A DNA stretch of 64,000 bases, taken from NCBI RefSeq assembly GCF_012726265.1, contig NZ_JAASAG010000003.1, positions 62,001-126,000 of the forward strand, read 5' to 3'. The notes below the pieces were generated by a model that searched no databases, was not told the origin of the DNA, and was given only the letters and a program-made list of their open reading frames with translations. The DNA is from Streptomyces sp. HNM0575 (GTDB taxonomy: Bacteria > Actinomycetota > Actinomycetes > Streptomycetales > Streptomycetaceae). Positions 36,789 through 44,469 of the stretch are shown here, in pieces (within the stretch, counting starts at the first letter, position 1; each line of letters opens with the position of its first letter). The position numbers were made by a program, and so were the translations under genes.

Positions 36789-38183
36789 GTGCGCTTCGGG
36801 CACAGCCCCCTTCCCGCTCCGCTGCGCCGTGCACGGCTCTCGGTGTCGGCGATCTTCTTCGTGCACGGTGCGGTGTTCGCCTCGTGGGCGGCTCGCGTTC
36901 CCTCCGTCGAGGACGAACTCCGGCTGTCCGCAGGGGTGCTGGGCCTCGTACTGGCGGGCCCGGGCCTGGGGGCGCTGGCCGGCAGCCAGGCCGGGGGAGT
37001 GCTGGTGCACCGGCTCGGAAGCCGCGCCACGAGCGCACTCGCCCCGGTCGGACTCAGCGTTCCGCTGGGCCTGATCCCCGCGGCGGACTCGGCCTGGGAA
37101 CTGCTGGCACTGCTGGTGCTGTTCGGCGCCGCCGACGGATGCACCTCCGTCGCCATGAACGCCCAGGCGGTGGCCGTACAGAGCCGGTACGGCCGTACGG
37201 TGATGAACTCCATGCACGCCGTACGCAGCATCGGCGCCGTGGCGGGCGGCCTGGCGGGGGCGGCGACCGCAGGCGTGGGGCTGACGCTGACGACGCAGTT
37301 CGTGCTGACGGCCGTACTGCTGGGCGTCGTCTCGGCGTTCGCCGCCGCCGGGCTGCAACCGGACGAGGAGGGGCGCGAGCCGCGCGCGAAGAACGGGGAG
37401 GCGGCGCCGCTTACGGAGCCACCGCCCACGGAGACACCGCCCACGGAGACACCGCCCACGGAGACACCGCCCACGGAGACACCGCCCACGGAAACACCGC
37501 CCACGGAGGCGCCGCTCACGGAGGAACGCTCCGTACCGCTCGGCCCGGACCACGGCGCGCGGCCGGGGGCCGGCAGCCGGACCCTCGTGCTGCTGCTCAC
37601 GGTGATGACGTTCCTCGCCGCGCTGGTGGAGGACGCACCGGCTTCCTGGAGCGGCGTCTATCTGCGGGAGTCGGGAGCCGGCGCCGCGCTGGCCGCCGCC
37701 GGTTACGCCGCCTTCTCCGCCGGCGGCGTCGTCACACGGCTGCTCAACGACCGGCTGGTGAACCGGCTGGGATGGGTGCGCCTTATCCGTACCGGCACGC
37801 TGTGCTGCGCCGCGGCGCTCGCCGCCGCGCTGCTGCTGGGGCGGCCCGTCGTCATGCTGGCGGCGCTCGTTGTCGCCGGTGCGGGGATCAGCGCGGTCTT
37901 CCCCGGCGCGTTCACGGCGGCGGGCGCGCTTCCCCGGCCGGCCCTGGCCATGGGGCAGATCGGCTTCGCCGGCAACCTCGGCTGGCTGCTCGTATCGCCC
38001 CTCATCGGAGGGCTCGCGACCCTCGTCGGGCTGCCCGCCGCGCTGGGCGTCCTGGTGCTCGCCTCCGTGATCATCGCCCTGCTCGCCCCGGTCACCGCCC
38101 CGGGCACCGCGCCGGTCACCGCATCTGGCACTCCCCGGCAGCGAGGGGAGCGGCGGAGCACGCGCCGCGGCGGTCGTACGTAG
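36789..38183 (+). CDS. MFS transporter (YbjJ/fucose-permease-like)
   Basis: 464 residues from the GTG at 36789 with GGGGGAG upstream. About twelve membrane segments in two halves. The first half has FFVHGAVFASWAARVPSVEDEL, typical of the YbjJ-like group, and NAQAVAVQSRYGRTVMNSMHA. The central cytoplasmic loop is an extended Thr-Glu-Thr-Pro-Pro repeat encoded by six 15-bp units. The second half ends in a basic tail. Tight linkage to UbiD and to the hydroxylase suggests that it moves the aromatic acid or its product (inference). Confidence 0.88.
   Translation: MRFGHSPLPAPLRRARLSVSAIFFVHGAVFASWAARVPSVEDELRLSAGVLGLVLAGPGLGALAGSQAGGVLVHRLGSRATSALAPVGLSVPLGLIPAADSAWELLALLVLFGAADGCTSVAMNAQAVAVQSRYGRTVMNSMHAVRSIGAVAGGLAGAATAGVGLTLTTQFVLTAVLLGVVSAFAAAGLQPDEEGREPRAKNGEAAPLTEPPPTETPPTETPPTETPPTETPPTETPPTEAPLTEERSVPLGPDHGARPGAGSRTLVLLLTVMTFLAALVEDAPASWSGVYLRESGAGAALAAAGYAAFSAGGVVTRLLNDRLVNRLGWVRLIRTGTLCCAAALAAALLLGRPVVMLAALVVAGAGISAVFPGAFTAAGALPRPALAMGQIGFAGNLGWLLVSPLIGGLATLVGLPAALGVLVLASVIIALLAPVTAPGTAPVTASGTPRQRGERRSTRRGGRT
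37425..37514. repeat. Six tandem 15-bp units in the MFS transporter loop
   Basis: CCCACGGAGACACCG repeats at 37425, 37440, 37455 and 37470, with variants at 37485 (one change) and 37500 (two changes). It codes for Pro-Thr-Glu-Thr-Pro repeats in the central loop. Four identical units indicate recent expansion. Confidence 0.9.
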
Positions 38184-38330
38184 CTGCTGTCGTACACAGC
38201 CGGCGCGGGGGCGCGCGGTGCGGTTCCAGGAGCCACCGTCCGCCGCTGTACACCAAGATCACGCTGCTCTAATCTTGTGCGCCTGCTTGGCGGTTGACGC
38301 CTTGGTCGACGCTTGGTTCGGGAGGTGCGG

Positions 38331-39572
38331 GTGGTTCCGGAGGAGCAGGAAGCGAGTGCCGGCGGAGCCGGATCCGCGACAGCGCCCGAGTCGGCGTCCG
38401 TGGTCGTCGTCGGCGCCGGACCGGCCGGGCTGACGCTCGCGAATCTGCTGCTCGCGGAGGGCATCGACTGCGTCGTCGTGGAGGCGGAGAGCCGCGAGTT
38501 CATCGAACAGCTGCCGCGGGCGGGGTTCCTGGAGGAGTGGGCCGTACGCGCGCTGGAGCGGCGCGGGCTCGCCGGGCCCGCGCTGCTCGGTGCGCCCGCG
38601 CAGGGTGACTGCGAGTTCCGCATGGGCGGCGCGCGCCATCTCTTCCGCTACGGGGCGCTCTCCGGCCACAGGCACATCGTCTATCCGCAGCAGTACCTCG
38701 TGACGGACCTGGTGCGCGCCTACGCGGACGGCGCGGGCGGTGACATCCGCTTCGGCGCCCGCGACGTCGCCGTGCACGGCATACGCACCGAACGTCCGTC
38801 GGTGACCTGGACGGACCCGGAGACCGGCCGGGTGCGCACCGTCGCATGCGACTTCGTCGCCGGCTGCGACGGCGCCCGAGGCTCGTCCCGTTCGGCGATA
38901 CCGGAGGGCGGCGTAGAGGTCTTCCGGCACGATCTGGGCGTGGGCTGGCTCGCGTTGCTCGCCGAGGCGCCGCCCTCCGCGGAGCGGGTCGTCTTCGGGC
39001 TGCACCCGCAGGGCTTCGCCGCACACATGGCGCGCAGCCCGCAGATCACCCGCTACTACCTGGAGTGCCCGCAGGGGGACTCCCCGGACAACTGGCCGCA
39101 CGAGCGCGTCTGGAGCGAACTGCGCACCCGGCTCGCGGCGCACGGCGCCGATCCGGTGAACGAGGGCGAAGTGATCGAGCGCCGCGTGCTCGACATGCAC
39201 AACTACGTGGTGGAGCCCATGACTTACGGCCGGCTCCACCTCGCCGGAGACGCGGCGCACCTCGTGGCGCCCGTGGCGGCGAAGGGCATGAACCTGGCGC
39301 TGAACGACGCGCTGCTGCTGGCCGACGCCTTCCGCGCGTACTACAGGGAGGGCGACGAGAGCGGCCTGGAGGGCTACTCGGACGCCTGCCTCCGCAGGGT
39401 GTGGCAGTACCAGGACTTCAACCGGTGGGTCTCCGAGATCGTCCACGGGCCGTCCTGCGGCGACCCGTTCCGCGCGGGAGTGGCGGCGGCGCGGCTGCGC
39501 CGCATGACGCGCTCGGAGCGGGCGGGCCGCGCGGTCGCCGCGCTCTACATCGGCAGCGACGCGGACCACTGA
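38331..39572 (+). CDS. pobA: 4-hydroxybenzoate 3-monooxygenase (PobA-like)
   Basis: 413 residues from the GTG at 38331, five bases after GGAGG; starts at 38313 and 38325 are less well placed. The enzyme would convert 4-hydroxybenzoate to protocatechuate with NAD(P)H and O2. FAD motifs: VVVVGAGPAGLTLAN, the DG motif GCDGARGSSR and the GD motif LAGDAAHLV. PHBH-specific blocks are RAGFLEEWAVRALE, FRHDLGVGWLALLA, ITRYYLECPQGD and YNYVVEPM-like NYVVEPMTYGRL. The Pro-Pro after the GD motif in Pseudomonas PHBH reads Ala-Pro here (LVAPVAAKGMNLA). Related hydroxylases exist, so exact substrate is likely but not certain. Confidence 0.88.
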   Translation: MVPEEQEASAGGAGSATAPESASVVVVGAGPAGLTLANLLLAEGIDCVVVEAESREFIEQLPRAGFLEEWAVRALERRGLAGPALLGAPAQGDCEFRMGGARHLFRYGALSGHRHIVYPQQYLVTDLVRAYADGAGGDIRFGARDVAVHGIRTERPSVTWTDPETGRVRTVACDFVAGCDGARGSSRSAIPEGGVEVFRHDLGVGWLALLAEAPPSAERVVFGLHPQGFAAHMARSPQITRYYLECPQGDSPDNWPHERVWSELRTRLAAHGADPVNEGEVIERRVLDMHNYVVEPMTYGRLHLAGDAAHLVAPVAAKGMNLALNDALLLADAFRAYYREGDESGLEGYSDACLRRVWQYQDFNRWVSEIVHGPSCGDPFRAGVAAARLRRMTRSERAGRAVAALYIGSDADH

Positions 39573-39591
39573 CGCCGCGCCGGGCCGCCGG

Positions 39592-39894
39592 TCACCCCTG
39601 CCCGGACCCGCCCTCGACGAAGAGCAGCCGCCTGTCCAGCGCCGTGGCACGCAGGGCGAGAGCCTCGGCGTACTCGGGGGAGTCGTACCAGCGCCGCGCC
39701 GCCTCCATGTCGGGGAACTCCAGGACGATCAGCATCGCTCCGCCGGGCCACTCGCCCTCGACGGCCTCGGGCCGCTGCCCCCGCGAGAGATACCGGCCGC
39801 CGTACGACTCGATGGATGCGGCGGCCAGTTCGCGGTAGACGGCGGCCTTTTCCTCGTCGAGCACGCTGACTTCGGAGATGACGTAGGCGGACAT
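39592..39894 (-). CDS. DUF1330 family protein
   Basis: 100 residues, the normal family length. Dimeric alpha/beta-barrel pattern: YVISEVSVLDEEKAAVYRELA, YGGRYLSRGQRPEAVEGEWPGGAMLIVLEFPDMEAARRWYDSPEY. The family has no settled function. It is convergent with the hydroxylase and 19 bp from its end. Confidence 0.88.
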   Translation of the reverse strand: MSAYVISEVSVLDEEKAAVYRELAAASIESYGGRYLSRGQRPEAVEGEWPGGAMLIVLEFPDMEAARRWYDSPEYAEALALRATALDRRLLFVEGGSGQG

Positions 39895-39936
39895 GCGGCC
39901 AAGAGTATGGGAGACGGGGCGCGTTCACCGCCGGGG

Positions 39937-40515
39937 TCAGTCGCGGGGGAAGTTCTCCGTCGTGAGCGTCAGGCCGACCGGGGTGTCGGAGAGGTCGATC
40001 TCCTCTCCGAAGTCGACGGTGAGGTCCCTGCCGTACTCGCCGTCCTTCGGGTGCGTGAAGAGGCGGCAGCGGCCGATGTACGGGTCGACGATCAGGTACG
40101 AGGGGACGCCGGACGAGGCGTAGACGGCCAGCTTCGGCCCGTAGTCGTTGGCGGCCGTCGAGCGGGAGATCACCTCGACGACGAACTCGACGTCGTGCGG
40201 CGAGAAGAGGCCGCGGCTGTCCGGGGTGGCGTCATCCGCGATCTTCACCAGGTCGGGGGCGAAGCCGTTGAGGTGGCCGGGGAAGTCGATCCGGACGTCG
40301 GAGTCGATCTCGGCTGTCTCGCCGAAGTGGTCTTCCAGTTGCCGCAGCACCCTGCGGATGATCTTCCAGTGGGTGCGACGCTGTGGCGACATGTGCACGG
40401 ACCCCTCGACGATCTCGACCTTGTAGCCCTCGGGGACGGGCATCCGCTCCAGTCGCTCGAACAGTTCGTCCAAGGTGAGCTCGTCGGGCTCTGTCATCTC
40501 GATCCTGTCGGTCAT
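39937..40515 (-). CDS. Uma2 family (DUF820) restriction-endonuclease-fold protein
   Basis: 192 residues from the ATG at 40515, or 195 from the GTG at 40524. The PD-(D/E)XK-like Uma2 core is visible: GYKVEIVEGSVHMSP, HLNGFAPDLVKIAD (conserved Pro-Asp), EFVVEVISRSTAANDYGPKLAVYASSGVPSYLIVDP, which supplies the Asp/Glu-x-Lys pattern. Many copies occur in actinomycetes and cyanobacteria, with no agreed role. It is transcribed in the same direction as DUF1330 and PucR but separated from both. Confidence 0.88.
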   Translation of the reverse strand: MTDRIEMTEPDELTLDELFERLERMPVPEGYKVEIVEGSVHMSPQRRTHWKIIRRVLRQLEDHFGETAEIDSDVRIDFPGHLNGFAPDLVKIADDATPDSRGLFSPHDVEFVVEVISRSTAANDYGPKLAVYASSGVPSYLIVDPYIGRCRLFTHPKDGEYGRDLTVDFGEEIDLSDTPVGLTLTTENFPRD

Positions 40516-40616
40516 GACGGTCACGGTGACGCTCCTCCCCGCCGCGCCGGATCGCGCAGCCGCGCGGTACAACGATACGTCCGGGCCGCAGGACACGGGA
40601 CCGGTCGGCGGGGCCG

Positions 40617-42581
40617 TCAACTCAGGCGCAGTGCAAGGAAGAAGTCGAGTCTGTCCTCCAGGCTGGACAGGTCGCGGCCCGTGAGCTGCTCTATGCGGCC
40701 GATCCGGTAGCGGAGGGTGTTGACGTGCAGATGGAGGCGGTCGGCGCAGCGGGTCCAGGAGCCGTCCGCGTCGAGGAACGCCGTGAGGGTGGCGATGAGT
40801 TCGGCCCGGTGGCGGCGGTCGTATTCGTGCAGCGGCGCCAGCAGCCGGGCGGTGAAGGCGCGGCGCACGTCGTCCGGCACGAAGGGCAGCAGCAGGACGT
40901 GCGAGGCCAGCTCCTCGTGCCCGGCGGCGCAGACGCGCCCCTCGCGCGCCGCGGCCACCCGTCGTGCGTGGCGGGCCTCTTCGAGCGCGCCGTACAGACC
41001 GTCGGCGGAGTGGACGGTGGCGCTGACGCCGAGGGTGAGGCGTTCGCCGTCGGCCAGGCCCGCGGCCAGCGGCTCGTGTACGGCGGCGAGCAGGGCTGCC
41101 GCGTCCAGTCCGGAGGCGGGGGAGTCCGGCGGGCCCGCGCCCCCGCCGCTCACTTCGTCCGCGTCGCGCTCCGCGCCCTCCCCGTCCCATCCGGTGCGGC
41201 CCGGTGCGGCTGCGTGACCGGGGGAGAGCGCCGGAAGCGGTACGAGGGCGACGGCCTCGCCGCCGGTGTCCGTGACCGCTGCCCGGTCGGCCGTCTCGAC
41301 GCCGGTGGTACGGGGATCGAGCAGTATCTCCTCGAGCAGCGCCCTGCATTCGGGGCCGTCGGCCCGCACCGAGCCGTCGAGGCGCGCGACGACCACCTGC
41401 CAGTGGGGTGCGCTGCCCAGACCGGGCAGCAGCACGGGAGCGGCGACGCGCAGCCGTGCGCCGACCTCGGCGGGCGGCGCCCCGGCGTGCAGCAACTCCA
41501 GCACTTCCGTGGCGAGGCGGCGCCGCACCGTGCGGGCGGCGTCGCGGCGGTCGCGTTCGACGGCGATGAGCTGGGTGACGCCGTGCAGCAGGTCGAGGCG
41601 TTCGGCGGGCCAGTCGCCGGCGTCGTCCTCCACCGCGAGGAACCAGTCGGCGAGCGCGGGCGCGTCAGCCGCCTCGTGCACCGGGAAGAGCGAGTACGTG
41701 GTGCCGTCGGCGTCGACCCGGTGCGGGTGGCCCGCGGGCCGGGCGCCGTGACCGCGCGGCCGGTGTCCGGACTGGCCCGGTGTGCGTCCCCTGCGCAGGG
41801 ACGCGAGGTGTTCGCCCGCGAGGCGGGAGCGCACCTGGGGGGAGAGACCTCCGCAGCCGGCGCCGGCGCCCCTGCTCCTTCCCCTGCCCGCGGCAGTGGC
41901 CGTGAACGGGCCCGGACCGGGGGCCGCGGGTGCGCCCGAACCCGTACGCGAACCGGATCCCGTACCCGAACCGGCACCCGAACCCGCACCGGAGCCCGTA
42001 CCCGCCCCCGAACCCGTACCCCCGCCCGGCTCCGGCCCGGCCCCCGCCCCCGCGCCCGCCACCGTACGGCCCGTGACGGACAGGACCCACGCCCGCAGAT
42101 CCAGGTCCGAGCCGAGCATGTCGAGCACGACGTCGGGTCCGCCGCCCGCCGGGCCGGACGACATCATCCGCCGGTGCCGGTCGACCACGGCCGCGAGGTC
42201 GCCCGCCCGGCCCGTGGAGACCTGCCGCAGCACGTGCTCGGTGACGGTCGCGAACGCCACGTCCTCGGTGACCCCGAAGAGCGGCATCCCGTGCTCCGCG
42301 CACGCGCTCACCACGGGCTCGGGCACCAGGCCCAACTCGGCCTCGCCCGCCGCCAGTCCGGCCACCCCGGCCGCCGCGAGGACGCGTACGAAGGGCTCGG
42401 CGTCCTCCGGGGCCCGGTACCAGGCCAGCCCGGTCAGCACGAGTTCGCCGCCGGAGAGATAGCGGCCCGGGTCGCGCAGGTCGGTGGTCATGACGCCCCG
42501 CACCGCACGGTCCAGCTCGTCCTCCCCTGTGAGGAGGCGCAGACCGAGGGTGCCGGTCTCCAGGAGTGCGCGCAGACGCAT
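40617..42581 (-). CDS. pucR: PucR family regulator of purine catabolism
   Basis: 654 residues from the ATG at 42581; the frame is open far upstream but overlaps the divergent xanthine dehydrogenase gene. N-terminal PucR domain at 1-125 (RGVMTTDLRDPGRYLSGGELVLTGLAWY), GGDEF-like central part, and the C-terminal HTH_30 domain (FLDADGSWTRCADRLHLHVNTLRYRIGRIEQLTGRDLSS). Two low-complexity inserts are unusual: a Gly/Ser/Ala/Thr repeat at about 180-215 and a Gly/Pro stretch near 470. It is divergent from xanthine dehydrogenase genes, which PucR regulators control in other bacteria. Confidence 0.9.
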   Translation of the reverse strand: MRLRALLETGTLGLRLLTGEDELDRAVRGVMTTDLRDPGRYLSGGELVLTGLAWYRAPEDAEPFVRVLAAAGVAGLAAGEAELGLVPEPVVSACAEHGMPLFGVTEDVAFATVTEHVLRQVSTGRAGDLAAVVDRHRRMMSSGPAGGGPDVVLDMLGSDLDLRAWVLSVTGRTVAGAGAGAGPEPGGGTGSGAGTGSGAGSGAGSGTGSGSRTGSGAPAAPGPGPFTATAAGRGRSRGAGAGCGGLSPQVRSRLAGEHLASLRRGRTPGQSGHRPRGHGARPAGHPHRVDADGTTYSLFPVHEAADAPALADWFLAVEDDAGDWPAERLDLLHGVTQLIAVERDRRDAARTVRRRLATEVLELLHAGAPPAEVGARLRVAAPVLLPGLGSAPHWQVVVARLDGSVRADGPECRALLEEILLDPRTTGVETADRAAVTDTGGEAVALVPLPALSPGHAAAPGRTGWDGEGAERDADEVSGGGAGPPDSPASGLDAAALLAAVHEPLAAGLADGERLTLGVSATVHSADGLYGALEEARHARRVAAAREGRVCAAGHEELASHVLLLPFVPDDVRRAFTARLLAPLHEYDRRHRAELIATLTAFLDADGSWTRCADRLHLHVNTLRYRIGRIEQLTGRDLSSLEDRLDFFLALRLS

Positions 42582-42936
42582 GGTCTTTCGCCGCCGTTCC
42601 GGGACATATGGGGCGTGGGGCGAAGGGTCGCGGAGGTACGGCTGCCGGCTTCCCCGCCCGGCCCGTGTCCCCGTGTCCCCGTACGGCCCGTGTGATGCCG
42701 CGAGCAGGTCGTCCCGCGGTGTTCGTGCGAATCTACAAGACGCCCCGGGCGGGTAGGCAAGAGCTTCATGGTTTCGGTGACTGCCCGCGACGGGGGATGC
42801 ATCGGTGTACTGAACCCCACCGGCCGCCCCAGGGCATGTCCGCTGCCCCCTGCCGGAGCGCGGACCCCGGCGTACGGCCGCGCACACCGCGTGCGCCGGC
42901 ACCTGAGCGAATCGATGAGCGAACCAAGAGGAGCCC
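42582..42936. other. 355-bp divergent promoter region of pucR and xanthine dehydrogenase
   Basis: No gene is seen. It must hold the promoters of both divergent units and presumably a PucR site. An AGAGGAG ribosome site is next to the dehydrogenase start at 42937. I found no convincing -35/-10 pair or dyad. Confidence 0.6.
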
Positions 42937-43857
42937 ATGGACTTCCTGCGTCCCGCCCGGTGGGAGGATGCGCTCGCCGCGAAGGCCGAGCATCCCTCCG
43001 CCGTGCCGATCGCGGGCGGCACAGACGTCATGGTCGAGCTCAACTTCGACCAGCGCCGCCCCGCACAGCTGCTGGACCTGAACCGGATCCCCGAGCTGTA
43101 CGAGTGGGACACCGGCGAGGAGGAGGTCGCGCTCGGCGCCTGCGTGCCGTACACGAGGATCATCGAGCACCTGCGCCGTGAGCTGCCGGGGCTCGCGCTC
43201 GCGGCGCACACGGTCGGCTCCCCGCAGATCCGCAACCGCGGCAGCGTCGGCGGCAACCTCGGCGCGGCCTCGCCCGCCGGCGACTCGCATCCGCCGCTGC
43301 TGACGGCCGGCGCCGAGGTCGAGGCGGAGTCCGTACGGGGCTCACGCCGCATCCCCGTCGAGGAGTTCTTCACGGGCGTCAAGCGGAACGCGCTCGCCGA
43401 CGACGAGCTGATCAAGCGCGTGCACATCAGGAAGGCGAGCGGGCCGCAGCAGTTCTCCAAGATCGGCACCCGCAACGCCATGGTCATCGCCGTGTGCGGG
43501 TTCTCCGTCGCGCTGCGTCCGGAGAGCCGCCGGGTGCGGGCCGCCGTGGGGTCCGCGGGGCCGACGCCGTTCCGCGCCACGGCCGCCGAGGACTTCCTCG
43601 GCGCGGCCCTGGAGGAGGCGGGGCTGTGGGAGAGCGGCGGACCCGTTCCGGCGTCCGTGGCCAAGGAGTTCGCGGGGCTGTGCTCCGCGGCGTGCAGCCC
43701 CATCGACGACGTGCGGGGCAGCGCCGCCTACCGCCGGCACGCGGTCGGCGTGATGGCACGGCGGACCCTGGGCTGGGCCTGGGAGGAGTACCGGAGCGGC
43801 GGCGACGGCGCCGGCGCGGGCACCGACGACAGCGCGGGAGGTTCCCGATGCGCGTGA
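42937..43857 (+). CDS. Xanthine dehydrogenase FAD-binding subunit
   Basis: 306 residues. CoxM/PucC-type FAD subunit: N-terminal MDFLRPARWEDALA, first FAD loop IAGGTDVMVELN, the second AAHTVGSPQIRNRGSVGGNLG, and the C-terminal CO-dehydrogenase flavoprotein domain with FSKIGTRNAMVIAVCGFSVAL. Together with the 2Fe-2S and molybdenum subunits downstream it forms a heterotrimeric hydroxylase. It ends with a Gly/Ala/Asp-rich tail that overlaps the next gene by 10 bp. Confidence 0.92.
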   Translation: MDFLRPARWEDALAAKAEHPSAVPIAGGTDVMVELNFDQRRPAQLLDLNRIPELYEWDTGEEEVALGACVPYTRIIEHLRRELPGLALAAHTVGSPQIRNRGSVGGNLGAASPAGDSHPPLLTAGAEVEAESVRGSRRIPVEEFFTGVKRNALADDELIKRVHIRKASGPQQFSKIGTRNAMVIAVCGFSVALRPESRRVRAAVGSAGPTPFRATAAEDFLGAALEEAGLWESGGPVPASVAKEFAGLCSAACSPIDDVRGSAAYRRHAVGVMARRTLGWAWEEYRSGGDGAGAGTDDSAGGSRCA

Positions 43858-44468
43858 CGTTCACCGTCAACGGAAGGCGGCACGAGGCCGACGACGTGTG
43901 GGAGGGCGAGTCCCTGCTGTACGTGCTGCGCGAACGAATGGGCCTGCCCGGCTCCAAGAACGCGTGCGAGCAAGGCGAATGCGGCTCCTGCACGGTGCGG
44001 CTCGACGGCGAGTCCGTGTGCGCGTGCCTCGTGGCCGCGGGCCAGGTGCAGGGGCGGGACGTCGTGACCGTCGAAGGGCTCGCCGAGCACGCGCGGCAGC
44101 GTGCCGAGGGCGCAGCCGCGGTGGGCGCCGCCGCTGCGTCCGCCGACGAGCGCCGCTGGGAGCCCGCGCCCGCCGCCGGCGCGGGCGTCCGGCTCTCGCC
44201 CGTACAGCAGGCGTTCATCGACGCGGGCGCCGTACAGTGCGGCTTCTGCACCCCCGGACTGCTCGTCGCCGCCGACGAACTCATCGAGCACAACGCACGG
44301 CCGTCCGACGCCGACATCCGCGAGGCCCTGTCCGGGAACCTGTGCCGCTGCACCGGCTACGAGAAGATCCTCGACGCGGTGCGGCTCGCCGCCGCCCGTA
44401 CGGACGACGCCGTGGGCGGCCCGCCCTCGGGCCCCGCCGGGGCGCCCGCCGGCGGAGAGGTGGCCTGA
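43848..44468 (+). CDS. Xanthine dehydrogenase 2Fe-2S subunit
   Basis: 206 residues from the ATG at 43848. Plant-type 2Fe-2S cluster: Cys40, Cys45, Cys48 (CEQGECGSC) and Cys60. The second cluster uses CGFC and CRC in AVQCGFCTPG and NLCRCTGYEKIL. Between the clusters is an Ala-rich insert of about 30 residues (near 80-110) longer than in most CoxS proteins. Sits between the FAD subunit (10-bp overlap) and the molybdenum subunit (1-bp gap). Confidence 0.94.
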   Translation: MRVTFTVNGRRHEADDVWEGESLLYVLRERMGLPGSKNACEQGECGSCTVRLDGESVCACLVAAGQVQGRDVVTVEGLAEHARQRAEGAAAVGAAAASADERRWEPAPAAGAGVRLSPVQQAFIDAGAVQCGFCTPGLLVAADELIEHNARPSDADIREALSGNLCRCTGYEKILDAVRLAAARTDDAVGGPPSGPAGAPAGGEVA

Positions 44469-44469
44469 C

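Noticed and set aside
37425..37514. Possible CRISPR array
   Set aside because: Units are 15 bp, contiguous with no spacers, and in frame inside a transporter gene; it is a coding minisatellite.
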